Shown: piece by piece, positions 11,215 to 23,141 of the stretch
How positions within the stretch are numbered: position 1 is the stretch's first letter
Layout of the letters: every line of letters begins with the position of its first letter
Assembly: GCA_001051155.2 (NCBI GenBank)
Contig: JYIP02000006.1
Location: 4,588,001-4,652,000, forward strand
From: Chrysoporthe austroafricana
Taxonomy: Eukaryota > Ascomycota > Sordariomycetes > Diaporthales > Cryphonectriaceae
Reading direction: 5' to 3'
DNA: 64,000 nt
Translations under genes and position numbers: made by a program
Notes under the pieces: generated by a model
Databases searched by the model: none
Told to the model about the DNA's origin: nothing
What the model saw: only the letters and a program-made list of their open reading frames with translations

Positions 11215-14200
11215 TCGAATAATATCTTTTCTATTTGATTAAGTATTTCCTGTTTTTGAATAATTTTCGGTATTTGAGAATTCGTTCAATTTCGTATTCT
11301 GGTTTATTGGATTCGATTTATACCGATTTATCCGTTTTAATTATTTTGAATATTAATTTAAGGAATAAAATATAAAATACTGGGTAAATCTTTATTTTAT
11401 AGGGTAATATTAATTCGAAATTGATATTTGAAATTTTTCTTAAGATTTTAAATAATCCAATTTTCTTATAATTTAACGAATAGAAAAGTCTTATCGTTTT
11501 AATATATTCTTTCCGTTATACTAAATAGATTTTATTCCTTTCTTATAGGATTAATTCTTTAATTTTTCTAGAATTAATATATTTCGTTATTCTTTCTTAT
11601 ATAAACTTTAATTCTTTCTAAAATTCTTCTTGAATTTTCTTAATTTTTTTGATTTATTTTTCTGTTACTTTTGCATTTGCTCTTAATAATTTGTTATAAT
11701 AAGCTATCGGGTTATAGCCGTAAAGCGCGTAAAATAGTAATTTTTTTATTATACTTATATTTGCGCTATTATATGCGAATTGCGTTAATAATAGCAAGTT
11801 AACCCAGTTATCTTATTCGTAATTTATATAATATTATAAATATTATTTGATAATCTAATTTATTCGTTTTATTTATTTATCTATTTATAAATAGAATGCT
11901 ATAAATATTTTCTATTATATTCCGAATAATTTTATAAATAAGGTTTAAAAATTGGATATAAATTTCCTATTTCTATCGGAAATAATTTCTTTGAATATGC
12001 TATAATTGGCTATAATCGTTCTCAAAAATATATATATGAAATTTTTTGCTATACTGCTTTCTTTATAAAGGAAGAAATAAGCATATTTGCTTAATTTGCA
12101 AATTACTATTAGAATATTATCGTATTATACTTTGGTTAAAGGTTTTTATAAGAAAAGTAGCTTAATAATAAAATCTTAGCTAATAAATTGCCAAACCGTT
12201 TTTAAAATAAGGAATAATTAAAGCAGTTTATAAGGCTTATAATATTTAATCTTATTTTTCTTATAGCTATTGCATTCCTGTAAGATATTTTCAATTCTTT
12301 TCCTAAAGCTTAGAAAATTTTAATATTTCTTAATTCTTTCGTATATAGCTCTGATTCCTTAATAGCCGTATGCTAATGCATTATATATATTCCTGATATA
12401 TTCGTTTTATTTTTCAAATAATATTTCTTTTAATTTTTTTTCATTATTGCTAATTTTAATAATTATATTGAATTCACTAATTTCGTTTATAAAATTGCTA
12501 TTCTTATTTTGCCGAAAAATATTCTATAATTCTTTTAGCTTTATATTTTAATAATTTAATTATTTGCTAAATATATTTGCTTTGCCGTTTTTTAACCTTT
12601 TGCAATAAACGATTTTTAAATTAAATTATAAAAGAAATTCTGCTTATTTAATTTATTATTTATTCAAGACTTTTATTATTATAAATATTATCAAATTCTT
12701 ATAATTAGAATATATTATAATCTAATATTTGGTTTTAATTAAATAATATTATTATTTTTCGAATGCTTTTATAATTGCTATTAATTCTTTATCTAGAATA
12801 TTATAATTGAATTCCGGGCCGTTTAGCTTTTTTGAAAAGTTGCTTATAATTTTAAAGCGTTTTTAATTATCTCATTAATCAAATTATTTCCCGAATATAT
12901 AATCCAATATATTAATTTCGATTTCAAATAGCTTATTTGGGTTTGCTTTGCAAAATATAAATTCCGATATAATTCGCTTTTTAATTTCGTTAAATGCTTC
13001 TTATATTCTTTATATTTATTCGAATTTCCGGTTTTTTTTCGTAAAATCTATAAGAAAGCATGCGATTTTGCTATAATTTCGAATGAAATATCGATAGAAA
13101 TTAATATAGCCAAAAAATATTCTAATTTCTTTTATTTTTTTTTAATATAAGCTATTCTTTTATTGCTTGAATTTTATCTTTTTGCATATTAATCTTGCTT
13201 AATTCTATTATATAATTCAAATAATTAATTTTTTATTAATAGAAATAGCATTTGCTTAATTCGATTAGGAATTTATTATTTTATAAAATCTAGAATATTT
13301 ATCGTATATATTATTTATATAATTCAAAATTTTTCGAATAAATAAGGATATTATCGAAATAAACGATAATAATAGTATCCAAATATTTGCGGAAAATATT
13401 ATTAATTATCTTTTGGAAAGACGCAAGCGCATTAATCAGTCCAAAAAGTAAGATTATATATTCAAAATATTTATAGCAAATTCTGAATGCTATCTTTTAA
13501 ATATCGTTTTCTTTAATTCGGATATAATAATATCTTTTCTTGAAATCGAATATAATAAACTAATTTGCTTTTATTAACCGATTTCGCATTTCTCTTATTA
13601 GCAATAAAGAATAGCGGTTTTTAATCGTAATATCGTTAAGCTATTAGTAATTTATATAAAGTTATAATTTGCTATTTTTTTTTAATACGAATAAGATTAA
13701 GTATTTTGCAAATAAATGCGATTTCCGTATATAATTTCTCTTTAAGTTTTTGTCAATATATTCTTTAAGTATTTCGAGCTTTATTTGGTTAAGCTTATAA
13801 ATAGAGTAATTTTGCAATTTTATCCTTTTTTTTAATAGAATTTTATAATTAAAAAAGCTGTATTCTAATAAACTAGTATCGAATTTCTTTTATTATAGTT
13901 TCTTGAATTCGTAATATTCTTTTAGTATATTTTTAAGTTTTAATAATAATCCTTCTTTATTTTCTGAAATTTGGAAGAATAAAAGGTATTATTAAGCGTA
14001 TTTTGTTTCGCTTGCTTTTTATTATTATTTTCGAGATTTAGCTTTTAAGGGTTTCGGATACTTATCGTTTATTAGCTTGAATTTCTATTTATAATCTTTC
14101 TATATTTGCTATTTTGGAAGCTGTATTTCCTTATAATTCTATAGTTTATATAATTTCGTAACGCTTTGCGCTAAATTAGCCTTTTATTAATTATTAGCCG

Positions 14201-14352
14201 TTTGAATTTCTGGTTTGTTTTCAATTTGTGCTTGTAAGTTCGAAATATCCGTAACTTTTCCTTATTTTCCAGCAAGTCCGTTTGCTTTAAAATTATATCT
14301 AAGCTTGTTTGAGCGCATATTCCCGATATTATCTTTAATAATTAAGACTTTC
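11215..14352 (-). pseudogene. Element C pol remnant, distal part (RT, RNase H, IN, chromodomain)
   Basis: Chromodomain at about 11215-11320 (reverse reading gives EYEIERILKYRK then YLIK), integrase at about 11840-12400, RNase H at about 12560-12990, RT at about 13140-13830 with the YxDD complement near 13340-13380. The frame is broken at 14352 by solo LTR S and resumes at 14895. Stops are scattered throughout. Confidence 0.85.
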
Positions 14353-14894
14353 TATTATAAACGCTGCAGCAAATCCTAAGATATACTATAGAGTCAAAGG
14401 GTTTATGCTAATAAGAGCGATGCCAAGTACGGCCTTAAGCTTCAAGACAGGTTTACTGAGTATCGCAATATTTATAAGCCAATACGGCTATCAATAGTAA
14501 AGTCCAATTGATATTTAGATTGATAATTGGAGAATTCTCTAATAGTCTATCTATTCGGGGGAATATCCTATCCTTATATCCTCTTCCGTTATTATGCTTT
14601 CTTAAGGAATACCTCTAAATAACTTATATCTATAGCTATCCATCCTTGCTATTTCTTCTGGATAACTTATATCTATAGCTATCTATCCTTGCTATTTCTT
14701 CTGGATAACTTATATCCATAGCTATCCATTCTTGCCGTTTTTTCTGGATAACTTATATCCATAGCTATCTATCCTTATTAGTAAAACTAACCCTAACCCT
14801 GATTATGTAATTATGGTAGTTGGTTCTTGGCATGCCTGGTTCTTCTTTATTTCGATTCGTCTATAGGGTCCGAATTACTTGCTGGTTTATAATA
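14353..14894 (-). repeat. Solo LTR S (542 bp) nested in element C
   Basis: Starts tattataaacgctgcag and ends ggtttataata, with a perfect 5-bp TSD ctttc at 14348-14352 and 14895-14899. No internal region is present, so it arose by LTR-LTR recombination. It is longer than its relatives because of a 43-bp repeat array in the centre. It keeps more G and C than its surroundings and holds the telomere-like aaccctaaccct at 14789-14800. Confidence 0.93.
14617..14788. repeat. 43-bp x 4 tandem repeat inside solo LTR S
   Basis: Four head-to-tail 43-bp units start at 14617, 14660, 14703 and 14746. Each begins ggataacttatat(c)(t/c)atagc and ends in a pyrimidine run, and they differ by transitions. The array takes the place of the 36-bp array seen in C's LTRs. 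Confidence 0.9.
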
Positions 14895-16250
14895 CTTTCC
14901 TTTTTTCGTTAATTGCGATTTTTTTAATAAGTACGGCTTATTCTTATAAAATTTAGCTAGTAATCTAATTAATATAAAAGTTATATTCTTTAAGCTAAAG
15001 TATTCTTAAGATTAATTCGTATTATATTATATTTGTAATATTAAAAATAGTATTTATTATAAAGTTTTGGATTGAAATATATAAATAATCAATTTCCATA
15101 TCGATTATACTAAAGTTATATATAACTGCTTTGCTTTTTATAGTATTAAATCTATAAGGGGTTTTTTTTTATATTTAAAGGATTCGTTCTTTATTAATAA
15201 TTTCTAGCGAAATAAAATTTCCTTATATGCCGCTATCCAAAAGTGCGCTATATCGTTACCCGTTAATATATATATTTAATATAATATATTTTTCGTTCTC
15301 TTTCGTAATTGCATATAAGGATTTTGTAATCCTAATCGGCTATTATCTTATTATAAGCGATCTTTCCCTTTTAAGGTTTTCTAAGTCTTTCTCGCTACTT
15401 GCTTTGCTAGCTTTCATATTTGGCTTTAGCCATACTGCCTTGCCTTCTCGGCTTTTTGTAATCGATACTATTCTTAAGCTTTATTTTATATATAAATAGA
15501 GCATGCTATAACGTAGCATTATTCTTATATCGTTTTTCTTTAAACGCATTTCTATAAATAATTATTAAGTAATCTTATATAAGCATTATTATTCTCGATA
15601 TGCAAGACTTTCTTATATTGTCTTTTAGTTTCTATAATAAGTTAGATCAATTGGTTTTATTCTTTAATTGGGAACTAATTATATTTGATTTTCTCGTTAA
15701 AATATATTTAGCAATTATAATAAATATAGCATATTTAAGCAAATTCGTAATAATAGGGGTATAAATAACTAATTTTTCTATTTTCTTAAAATCTATATCC
15801 GCTATTCTGAAATGGAATATTTTGGAAGAGTTCTTATAATATAAGTCCGTAAATAAAATATTCAACTTTTATATACTTGGATATTTAGCTATTTCGTTCC
15901 GGTTATTTCTATTTTATATGCTAGGATTTTATTTCTTTTATCTTAAGCTTTTCTCCTTATATAAAGATTAGTAAATTGTTTGGCTATTTATTCTATAAAG
16001 CTATTTCTTCGAATATAATACTGGGTATAAATATTTCCTTTTTTTAAATGCTAAATTCCTTTTCTATTATAGCATTTTATTATTATTCGAAATAGTAATC
16101 TAAAAGGAACCTCTTTAAATCTTTTTCCTTAATATCCAAGATATTGCTTAAATAATCGGAATCGCTATTATTTATAACCGTATTATAAATAAAGCCTTTC
16201 TTTCTTATAACGAATTGCTTTTATCTTTTAAGTTTATATAAAAACTATTT
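14895..16250 (-). pseudogene. Element C pol start and linker (protease plus upstream)
   Basis: Protease at about 14960-15280, its active-site loop being the complement of roughly 15225-15265. The linker continues to about 16250 and contains the open stretch 15647-15865, equivalent to 1463-1699 in A. Identified by collinearity with other copies. Confidence 0.75.
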
Positions 16251-17405
16251 TAAACTTTCTTTTGCTAAAAAATGCAATAAGCAATAATCTTAATAACAGG
16301 CTATTTAGCTTATATTACTATAATCAAAGTCCGTTATTTATTCCCGTAAGATATTATTATTTAGCTAATTGGGTTTTTATTACCAAGCGATATTAACTTA
16401 TTTTTCCAGGATTAATTTCTAATTTCGCTTTTTCTTTTCTTAATAGCAATTGCATACGATATAGCCTTTCTTGCCGCAATTATAATAAGTAATTCCTTTG
16501 CATTGCTCTCGCATAAAGGCATTTAATTCTATAAATCCGGCATATATCGTTCCTAAATAAGCTATATTATTCCGGGTTTTCTGCTAAAACTTGCACTTTC
16601 CCGAATTAAGCTAGTACTTTAAAGCGCTACCGTAATTTCTTTATCGTTATTAGCGCTTTTCGTAAAGCCGGTTATCGATTTGGATCGCTTTATTAATAAA
16701 TTTATTAAGTTTTTCGAATCGGTTTTCTTTATAAAATTCGTTTTTAATTTCTTCTTTAAATCCTGTATAATAGGCGTTTATAAAGGGTTTATTTTCATAA
16801 TCCAAATAAGCGATAATTTGTCGGAATTTGGCTATATAATTTGCGGCCGAACCGGTTTATCGTAATGCTTTTAATTGCTATATTGCAATGCGCTATTCGT
16901 CCGGATTTCCGAAAGTTTTTGTAAAAGCTAATTCGAAATTAGCATAGCATTAGAAAATGCGCTTGGTATTTTCAGAACGGAAATCCTTATTATTATCCAG
17001 ATAGTCGCAAAAAGTAAGCTTTTATTACTGAAAGGCTATTCTTTCGAAGCGATTTCTTGCGAAATCGATTTTATTATAAATAGTCTTAAATTAAATGCCG
17101 TAATGCTTGAAATAAGCTTTAAGCTAAATTAAAAAAGCTTAAAAATCTTTTCGAATGCCTTTATAAAACTTAAATTTATTAAGCTTAAAAGCTTTAATTT
17201 ATTAAAAAATATTAAAACGGATAATTTTATTCTTAATTTCCTTAAGCTATTAATAAAGGATTATATTTTATTACTGGAATTATTTATTAATAAAAGGAAT
17301 TAAGGTTTCTTTTTGCAGAATTTAATTATTAGAAGAAAATAGAGTTTGGAACGTTATCGTATTTTCAATATTGCTTAAAGAGTATATACTAAACCGTTTT
17401 TAAAT
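16250..17405 (-). pseudogene. Element C gag remnant
   Basis: Reverse-strand gag block with the decayed zinc knuckle at about 16428-16490. It is collinear with gag of A, H and I. The plus-strand open stretch 16680-16865 is a shadow. gag ends near 17405, just inside the 5' LTR at 17420. Confidence 0.78.
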
Positions 17406-17419
17406 AAGAATTGTAAAAA

Positions 17420-17874
17420 TATTATAAATTATAAAGTTAAAAGGTTTATATTGGCAAATACGGTATTAAATATAGCTTTGAATACCGGAAACGCTTATTT
17501 GATAATGCTTGCAATATTTATAAGCCGATATAGCTATTAATAATAAGGTCTAATTAATATTTAGATTTACGACTGGAAAGCTATAATAGTTTATCTTGGT
17601 AAGTATCCTGTTCTTATATATCTATCTTTTCAGTCCTGGATCTGGCAGCTCTGGGATAGATCCTTAAATTCTAGATCTGGCAGCTCTAGGATAAATCCTT
17701 AAATCCTGGATCTGGCAGCTCTGGGATAAATCCTTAAATCTTTCTTGCTTTATAACCTTATCTCTGGATTATATAAGCGAGTAAGAAGGGTTTTTCGAAT
17801 AAGGTTACGGGCGGACTATTCGGCTATTTCTTATTCTTTCTTTGCATGCTTTATCCTTTTGCTGGGTTATAATA
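17420..17874 (-). repeat. 5' LTR of element C (455 bp)
   Basis: Partner of 9983-10436, with the same termini and the same 36-bp triple at about 17635-17745. It keeps more G/C in the repeat units than the 3' copy, so the two copies were mutated independently. Followed by the TSD gaaac. Confidence 0.9.
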
Positions 17875-19186
17875 GAAACCTTTTTAAGTTTTTTTCCTTA
17901 ATATTTAAAGAATTGCTTGAATAATCGAAATTGCTGCTATTTATAGCCGCATTATAAATAGGGCTTTTCCTTCTTATAGCAAATTATTTTTGCTTTTTAA
18001 GCTTGCATAAAAACTATTTTAAACTTTCTTTTATCGAAAAGTATAATAAGCAATAATTTTAATAGCAGGCTATTTAGCTTATATTACCGTAATTAAGGTT
18101 CGCTACTTGCTTTAATAGGATTATTATTTAGCTAATTAAGTTCTTATTATTATGCAATGCTAGCCTATTTTTCCGGAATTAATTTCCAATTTTATTTTTT
18201 CTTTTCCTAATAATAATTGCATATAATATAATCTTTCTTATTGCAATTATAATAAATAATTCCTTTGCGCTATTCCCGTATAAAAGTATTTAATTTTATA
18301 AATCCAGTATATATTATGCTTAAATAAGTTATATTATTCCGGGTTTTCTATTAAAACTTGCATTTCTTTAAATTAAGTTAATATTTCGGAATATTATTAT
18401 AGTTCTTCTATCGTTATTAATACTGCTTATAGAATCGATTATTAATACGGACTGCTTTATTAATAAATTTATTAAATTTTTTAGATCGGTTTTCCTTATA
18501 AAGTTCGTCTTTAATTTCTTCTTTAAATCCCGTATAATAAGCATTTATAAAGAATTCGTTTTCGTAATTAAAATAAATAATAATTTATTTGAACTTAACC
18601 GTATAATTCGCGGCTAAGCTAGTTTATCGAAATGCTTCCAATTGCTATATTATAATATATCTCTTATCGGGATTCTTAAAAGTTTTAGTAAAGGTTAATT
18701 CAAAATTAACATAACGCTGAAAAATGCGCTTAGTATTTTCGGAACGGAAATCCTCGTTATTATTCAGATAATTGCGAAAAGTTAGCTTTTACTATTGAAA
18801 GACCGTTCTTTTAAAGCGGCTTCCCGCGAAATCGATTTTATTATAAGTAATCTTAAATTAAGCGCTATAATATTTGAAATAAGCTTTAAATTAAATCAAG
18901 AAAGCCTGGAAATCTTTTCGAATGCTTTTATAAAGTTTAAGCTTATTAAGCTTAAAAGCTTTAGCCTATTAAAGGGTATTAAAGCGGAAAATTTCGTTCT
19001 TGATTTCCTTAAATTGCTAGTATAAGGCTATATTTTATTGCTAGAATTATTCGTTAATAAGGATAATTAAAGCTTTTTCTTAAAAAGCTTAATTGCTAGA
19101 AAAGGACGGGATTTAAAGCGCTATTATATGTCCGGTATTGCTTAAAAGGTATATATTAAACCGTTTTTGAATAAGAATCGTAAAAA
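17875..19186 (-). pseudogene. Element B linker and gag remnant, right part
   Basis: Continues element B after C; the reading matches C's own 16090-17400 and A's gag. The zinc knuckle lies at about 18205-18262. The plus-strand open stretch 18795-19025 is only the antisense of gag. It ends next to B's 5' LTR. Confidence 0.8.
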
Positions 19187-19636
19187 TATTATAAATGCTA
19201 TAATAATCCTAAAATAAACTGTAAAATTAAAAGGTTTATGCTAGCAAGAGCAGTATTAAATATAATTTTGAATATCGGAAACTTATTCGGCAAATATTTA
19301 TAGTATTTACAAGCTTATAAAGCTATTATTCGGAAATATAATAAGGTCCAAATAGTACTTAAATTTATAACTGAAAAGTTATAGCAATTTATTTAATAAA
19401 TATTTTATTCTTATATATTTAGCTTTTCAATTCTAAATTACTGGCTTATTAAATAATTCGGTAATTCTGGCTTACTGGATTACTTAATAATCTAGTAATC
19501 TTTATTTTATTTAACTTTAACTTTAAGTTGCATAAGCGGTTATAAGGCCCTTTTCAAACGCAGCTAAAAGGGAGTAAAGTATTCGGCTAGCTTTTTTTCC
19601 TTTCGTATGCCCCGGTTTTCTAGTTGGGTTATAATA
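19187..19636 (-). repeat. 5' LTR of element B (450 bp)
   Basis: Starts tattataaatgctataat and ends gggttataata. At 19637 the sequence changes to the RT of element D on the plus strand, so B inserted into D. The centre has the ccgg/attatttaataat short-inverted type, like A. Confidence 0.88.
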
Positions 19637-21940
19637 TTAAAACTCGTTACAAACATTTTAAATATATAATTTTACTTTTTAAATTAATTAATATACTTTC
19701 GTTTTTCCAAGAAATAATTAATAATATTTTTCGCGAATATTTAAATATTATTATTATTATTTATTTTAACGATATCCTTATTTATTTAAGAAACTTTAAA
19801 TTATATAAATAGCATATATAGCAAATATTTTAAATTTTATAAAATAATAAATTCTTAATTGAATTAAATAAGTATTATTTTTATTAGCAAAAAGTTAATT
19901 ATTTTAATTATACGATAGAAGTAAATAAGATTAATATATAGAAAGATAAAATCCAAATAGTGAAAGAATAGCTTATATTAGAAAAAATTAAAGAAATTAG
20001 AGCATTTTTCGGCTATATTAATTTTTACTAATAATTCATTCGAAATTATAGCAAAATCGCATGCTTTTTTACGGATCTTACGAAAAAAGATCGGAAATTC
20101 GAATACATATAAGAAATACAAAAAGCATTTAACAAAATTAAAAAACGAATTATATCAAAACTTATATTCTATAAAGCAAACTCAAATAAGCTATTTGAAA
20201 TCGAAACCGATATATCGGATTATGCATTCGGAAGATAATTTGATTAATAAGATAACTAAAAACGTTTTAGAATCGTAAGCAATTTCTCAAAAAAGCTGAA
20301 TAGCTCAAAATTCAATTATAACATTCCGAATAAAAAATTAATAGCAATTATAAAAGCATTCGAAAAATAATAGCACTATTTAATAAGAACTAAGCATTAA
20401 ATTATAATACATTCCGATTATAAGAATTTAATAATATTTATAATAATAAAAGTCCTGAATAAATAATAAGTTAAATAAGCGGAATTTTTCTTATAATTCG
20501 ATTTAAAGATTATTTATTGCAAAAGATTCGAAAATAGCAAAGCAAATATATTTAGTAAATAATCAGATTATTAAAATACGGAATTTAAAAAGCTTTAGAA
20601 TATTTTCCGACAAAATAAAAATAACAACTTTATAAACGGAATTAAAGAACTTAATACGGTTATTAAGATTTCCAATAGCAGAAAGAAACCAAGAAATATA
20701 ATCCCGGAAGAATAAAACGAATATATTAAAAATATATATAATGCATTTGCATACGGCTATTAAGGAATTAAAGCTATATATAAAAGAATTAAAAGATATT
20801 GGAACTTTCCAGGATTGAGAAAAAAGATTGAAATAATCTTACGAAAATGCAATAGCTATAAGAAAAACAAAATTAAATATTATAAGCTTTATAAACTATT
20901 TCAATTGCTTTTTATTCCGGAAACAGTTTGGCAATCTATTAGCTAGGATTTTATTATTAAACTACTCTTTTTACGAAAACTCTTAATTAAAATGCAATAC
21001 GATAGTATTTTAATAATAATTTGCAAATTAAGCAAGTATGCTTATTTCTTCTTATATAAAGAGAGCAGTATAGCAGAAAACCTTATATATATATTTCTTA
21101 GAATAATTATAGCTAATTATAGCATGCTTAAAGAAATTATTTCCGATAGAAATAGAAAGTTTATATTAAATTTCTAGATTTTATTTATAAAACTATTTAA
21201 AATATAATAAAAGATATTTATAGCATTTTATCTATAAATAAATAAATAAACGGAATAAACGAATTAAATTATTAAATAATATTTATAATATTATATAAAT
21301 TACGAATAAAATAATTGGGTTAACTTGCTATTATTAATACAATTCGCATATAATAGCGCAAATACAAATATAATAAAGAAATTACTATTTTATGCATTTT
21401 ATAACTATAACCCGATAGCTTATTATAACGAATTATTAAGAGCAAATGCAAAAGCAGCAGAAAAACGAATCCGAAAAATTAAGAAAATCCAAAAAGAATT
21501 TCAAGAAGAACTGAAATTTATACAAGAAAGAATAACGAGATATATTAATTCCAAAAGGATTAAAAGACTAATCTTATAAAAAAAGAATAAAGTTTATCTT
21601 ATTTAACGAAAAAAGTATATTAGAATAATAAAACCCTTTTATTCGCTAAATTATAAGAAGTTTGGCCTATTTAGAATTTTAAAGAGAATTTTAGATATTA
21701 ATTTTGAATTTGTATTGCCTTATAAAATAAGAATTTACCCAGTATTCCATATTTCGCTTTTCGAACTAGCATTCAAAGCGATTAGAACGGACAAATCAAT
21801 ATAAATCGAAACTTACAAATCAGAATACGAAATCGAACGAATCTTCAAATATCGAAACTTAATCAAGCATAGAAAATACTTAATTAAATAGAAAGGATAT
21901 TACTCGAACGAAAACAGCTAGGAACTAATTAGCTATTTAA
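19637..21940 (+). pseudogene. Element D pol remnant (RT 3' half, RNase H, IN, chromodomain)
   Basis: RT resumes just before the YxDD strand; the box reads YFND with ILIY after it, at about 19755-19800. RNase H is at about 20160-20560. Integrase has a zinc-binding region at about 20720-20900 and core at 20992-21180, with further open sequence at 21325-21579. The chromodomain at about 21820-21930 has EIERIFKYR and YLIK. Less decayed than A, with longer open stretches. The apparent start of the open frame at 19624 lies in B's LTR and is not real. Confidence 0.85.
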
Positions 21941-22009
21941 ATAACGCATAATAAGCATTCGAAAAGTATTAAGAAAAGTAATTAACCAGCTAGCCGGAAA
22001 AATAACCAA

Positions 22010-22480
22010 AAAAACTTAATATAGTTTCGTACTTTGCAGTTAAGTTAATAGCAAACCAGTCGATATCAGAATCAAATTGCTATAAGGCAGCATCCAGATT
22101 AAAGCTTTCAGGAAAAGGACTTTCGGGAACCAAAACTTCCGAAGCGCAATGCTTGGCTACGGCCTTATAGCGCTCTTCCTCGGCCTTTTCCGCTTCCAAC
22201 CTTTTCAATTCCTCGATATTGTTAATTCCTTAACGAACGGCCCGCATTATCTTATTATACTATTTGCGTTTCAATTTCCGCTAACGGAAAATACGGATAT
22301 TTAATACTGCTGCTTCTTCTTCCATAGCTTCGAGTTCAGTTTCGAGCTGCCGATATTTAATAGTAATACGGTCTAACTGAGCGGGGGAAAGACCTTAAAC
22401 GTTACAATTCGCAAGGCCCAAACGAATGCAAGATAAGCAACGGGAAAACTTAAAATCTAACAAACGATATTCCCTTCTCA
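22010..22480 (-). pseudogene. Conserved antisense frame, best-preserved copy (element D)
   Basis: Read leftwards from about 22475, the frame gives CIRLGLANCNV, then LSPAQLDRITIKYRQLETEL and EAMEEEAAVL. A basic stretch and MRAVR follow, then IEELKRLEAEKAEEERYKA and VPESPFPESFNLD, ending near DIDWFAINL. Only a few stops occur over about 155 codons, all explainable by RIP. The middle is glutamate/lysine-rich with heptad-like spacing, so a coiled coil is likely. It runs against pol, between chromodomain and 3' LTR, and recurs in A, C, G, H and I. I know of no defined function for such frames. It could be an antisense gene, an adopted host fragment, or a conserved non-coding region that stays open by chance. 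Confidence 0.7.
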
Positions 22481-22701
22481 GCCCGTAAGATTTATAATAA
22501 GAATAAGGTATAAGTATAACGGATCTAAACAATACTATAATACGGAAAAGAAAAGCCTTTTGTTCGGCTTTCGAGAATTTCGTTATACGAAAACCAATAA
22601 CCCTATTAAATATCCTAATCAGGAAACTGCAATAATAAAAAGCAAATCTTGAAAAGCTTACGGAAAATTATTAAGGATAATAATCGATAAGAAAAAGATA
22701 A

Positions 22702-23141
22702 TATTATAACCCAATAAGAGATTAAGGCATACAAAAAGGAAAAAAAAATGCTAGCCAGGCATTTTACCTTTAGCTTTGCTAGAAAGGAACTTATAAGTGC
22801 TTACGTAATCAAGGGTTAGGGTTAATTAGGATTAATAGAATCGATATCGATTTAAAAGGATTAATAAATTCGGTATAAGAAACTATCGATTCAGAACTGA
22901 AAAGCTAGATATATAAAGATAGAATATATACCCGATAAATTATTATAGCTTTTTAATTATAAATATAAATACTATTTAAACCCTTATTATATATTCAAGT
23001 AATAGCTTTATAAGCTTATAAGCATTGCAAACATTTATTAAACAAGTTTCCAATATATAAAGCTATATTTAATACCGCTTTTGCTAATATAAACCTTTTA
23101 ACCTTATAGTTTATTCTAAGATTGCTATAGCGTTTATAATA
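22702..23141 (+). repeat. 3' LTR of element D (440 bp)
   Basis: A polypurine tract, gataagaaaaagataa, ends at 22701. The LTR starts tattataacccaat and ends gcgtttataata. It has a telomere-like gggttagggttaatta at about 22813-22828. At 23142 it passes into F'. Confidence 0.88.

Larger units (their letters stand above)
9983..17874 (-). mobile_element. Element C: complete Ty3/gypsy chromovirus (family 1) with a nested solo LTR
   Basis: Bounded by two matching LTRs (9983-10436 and 17420-17874) and a perfect 5-bp TSD, gaaac. Without the solo LTR S and its TSD the element is about 7.35 kb. Order from the right: 5' LTR, gag, linker, protease, RT, RNase H, integrase, chromodomain, antisense frame, 3' LTR. 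It is inserted in element B. Confidence 0.93.
19637..23141 (+). mobile_element. Element D (family 1), right half
   Basis: Starts mid-RT where B inserted and runs through RNase H, integrase, chromodomain and antisense frame to its 3' LTR. Its 5' LTR, gag, protease and first RT half must lie left of the window, beyond A and the rest of B. D is inserted in F'. The right-hand TSD copy is tatac at 23142-23146, which is also the matching uninterrupted site in F (atatatacgct near 34895). Confidence 0.88.

Noticed and set aside
14789..14800. Chromosome end from TAACCC repeats
   Set aside because: Only about two units, inside LTRs, with kilobases of sequence on both sides.
15227..15499. Plus-strand open frame with membrane-like residues (also at 40289-40543)
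   Set aside because: It is antisense to the protease region of minus-strand elements C and G; hydrophobic residues result from AT-rich codons.
18795..19025. Plus-strand open frame repeated at 49409-49684
   Set aside because: Both are antisense to the same part of gag in B and G; recurrence comes from the shared element. Weaker than the 3' antisense frame, which has more copies and fewer stops.
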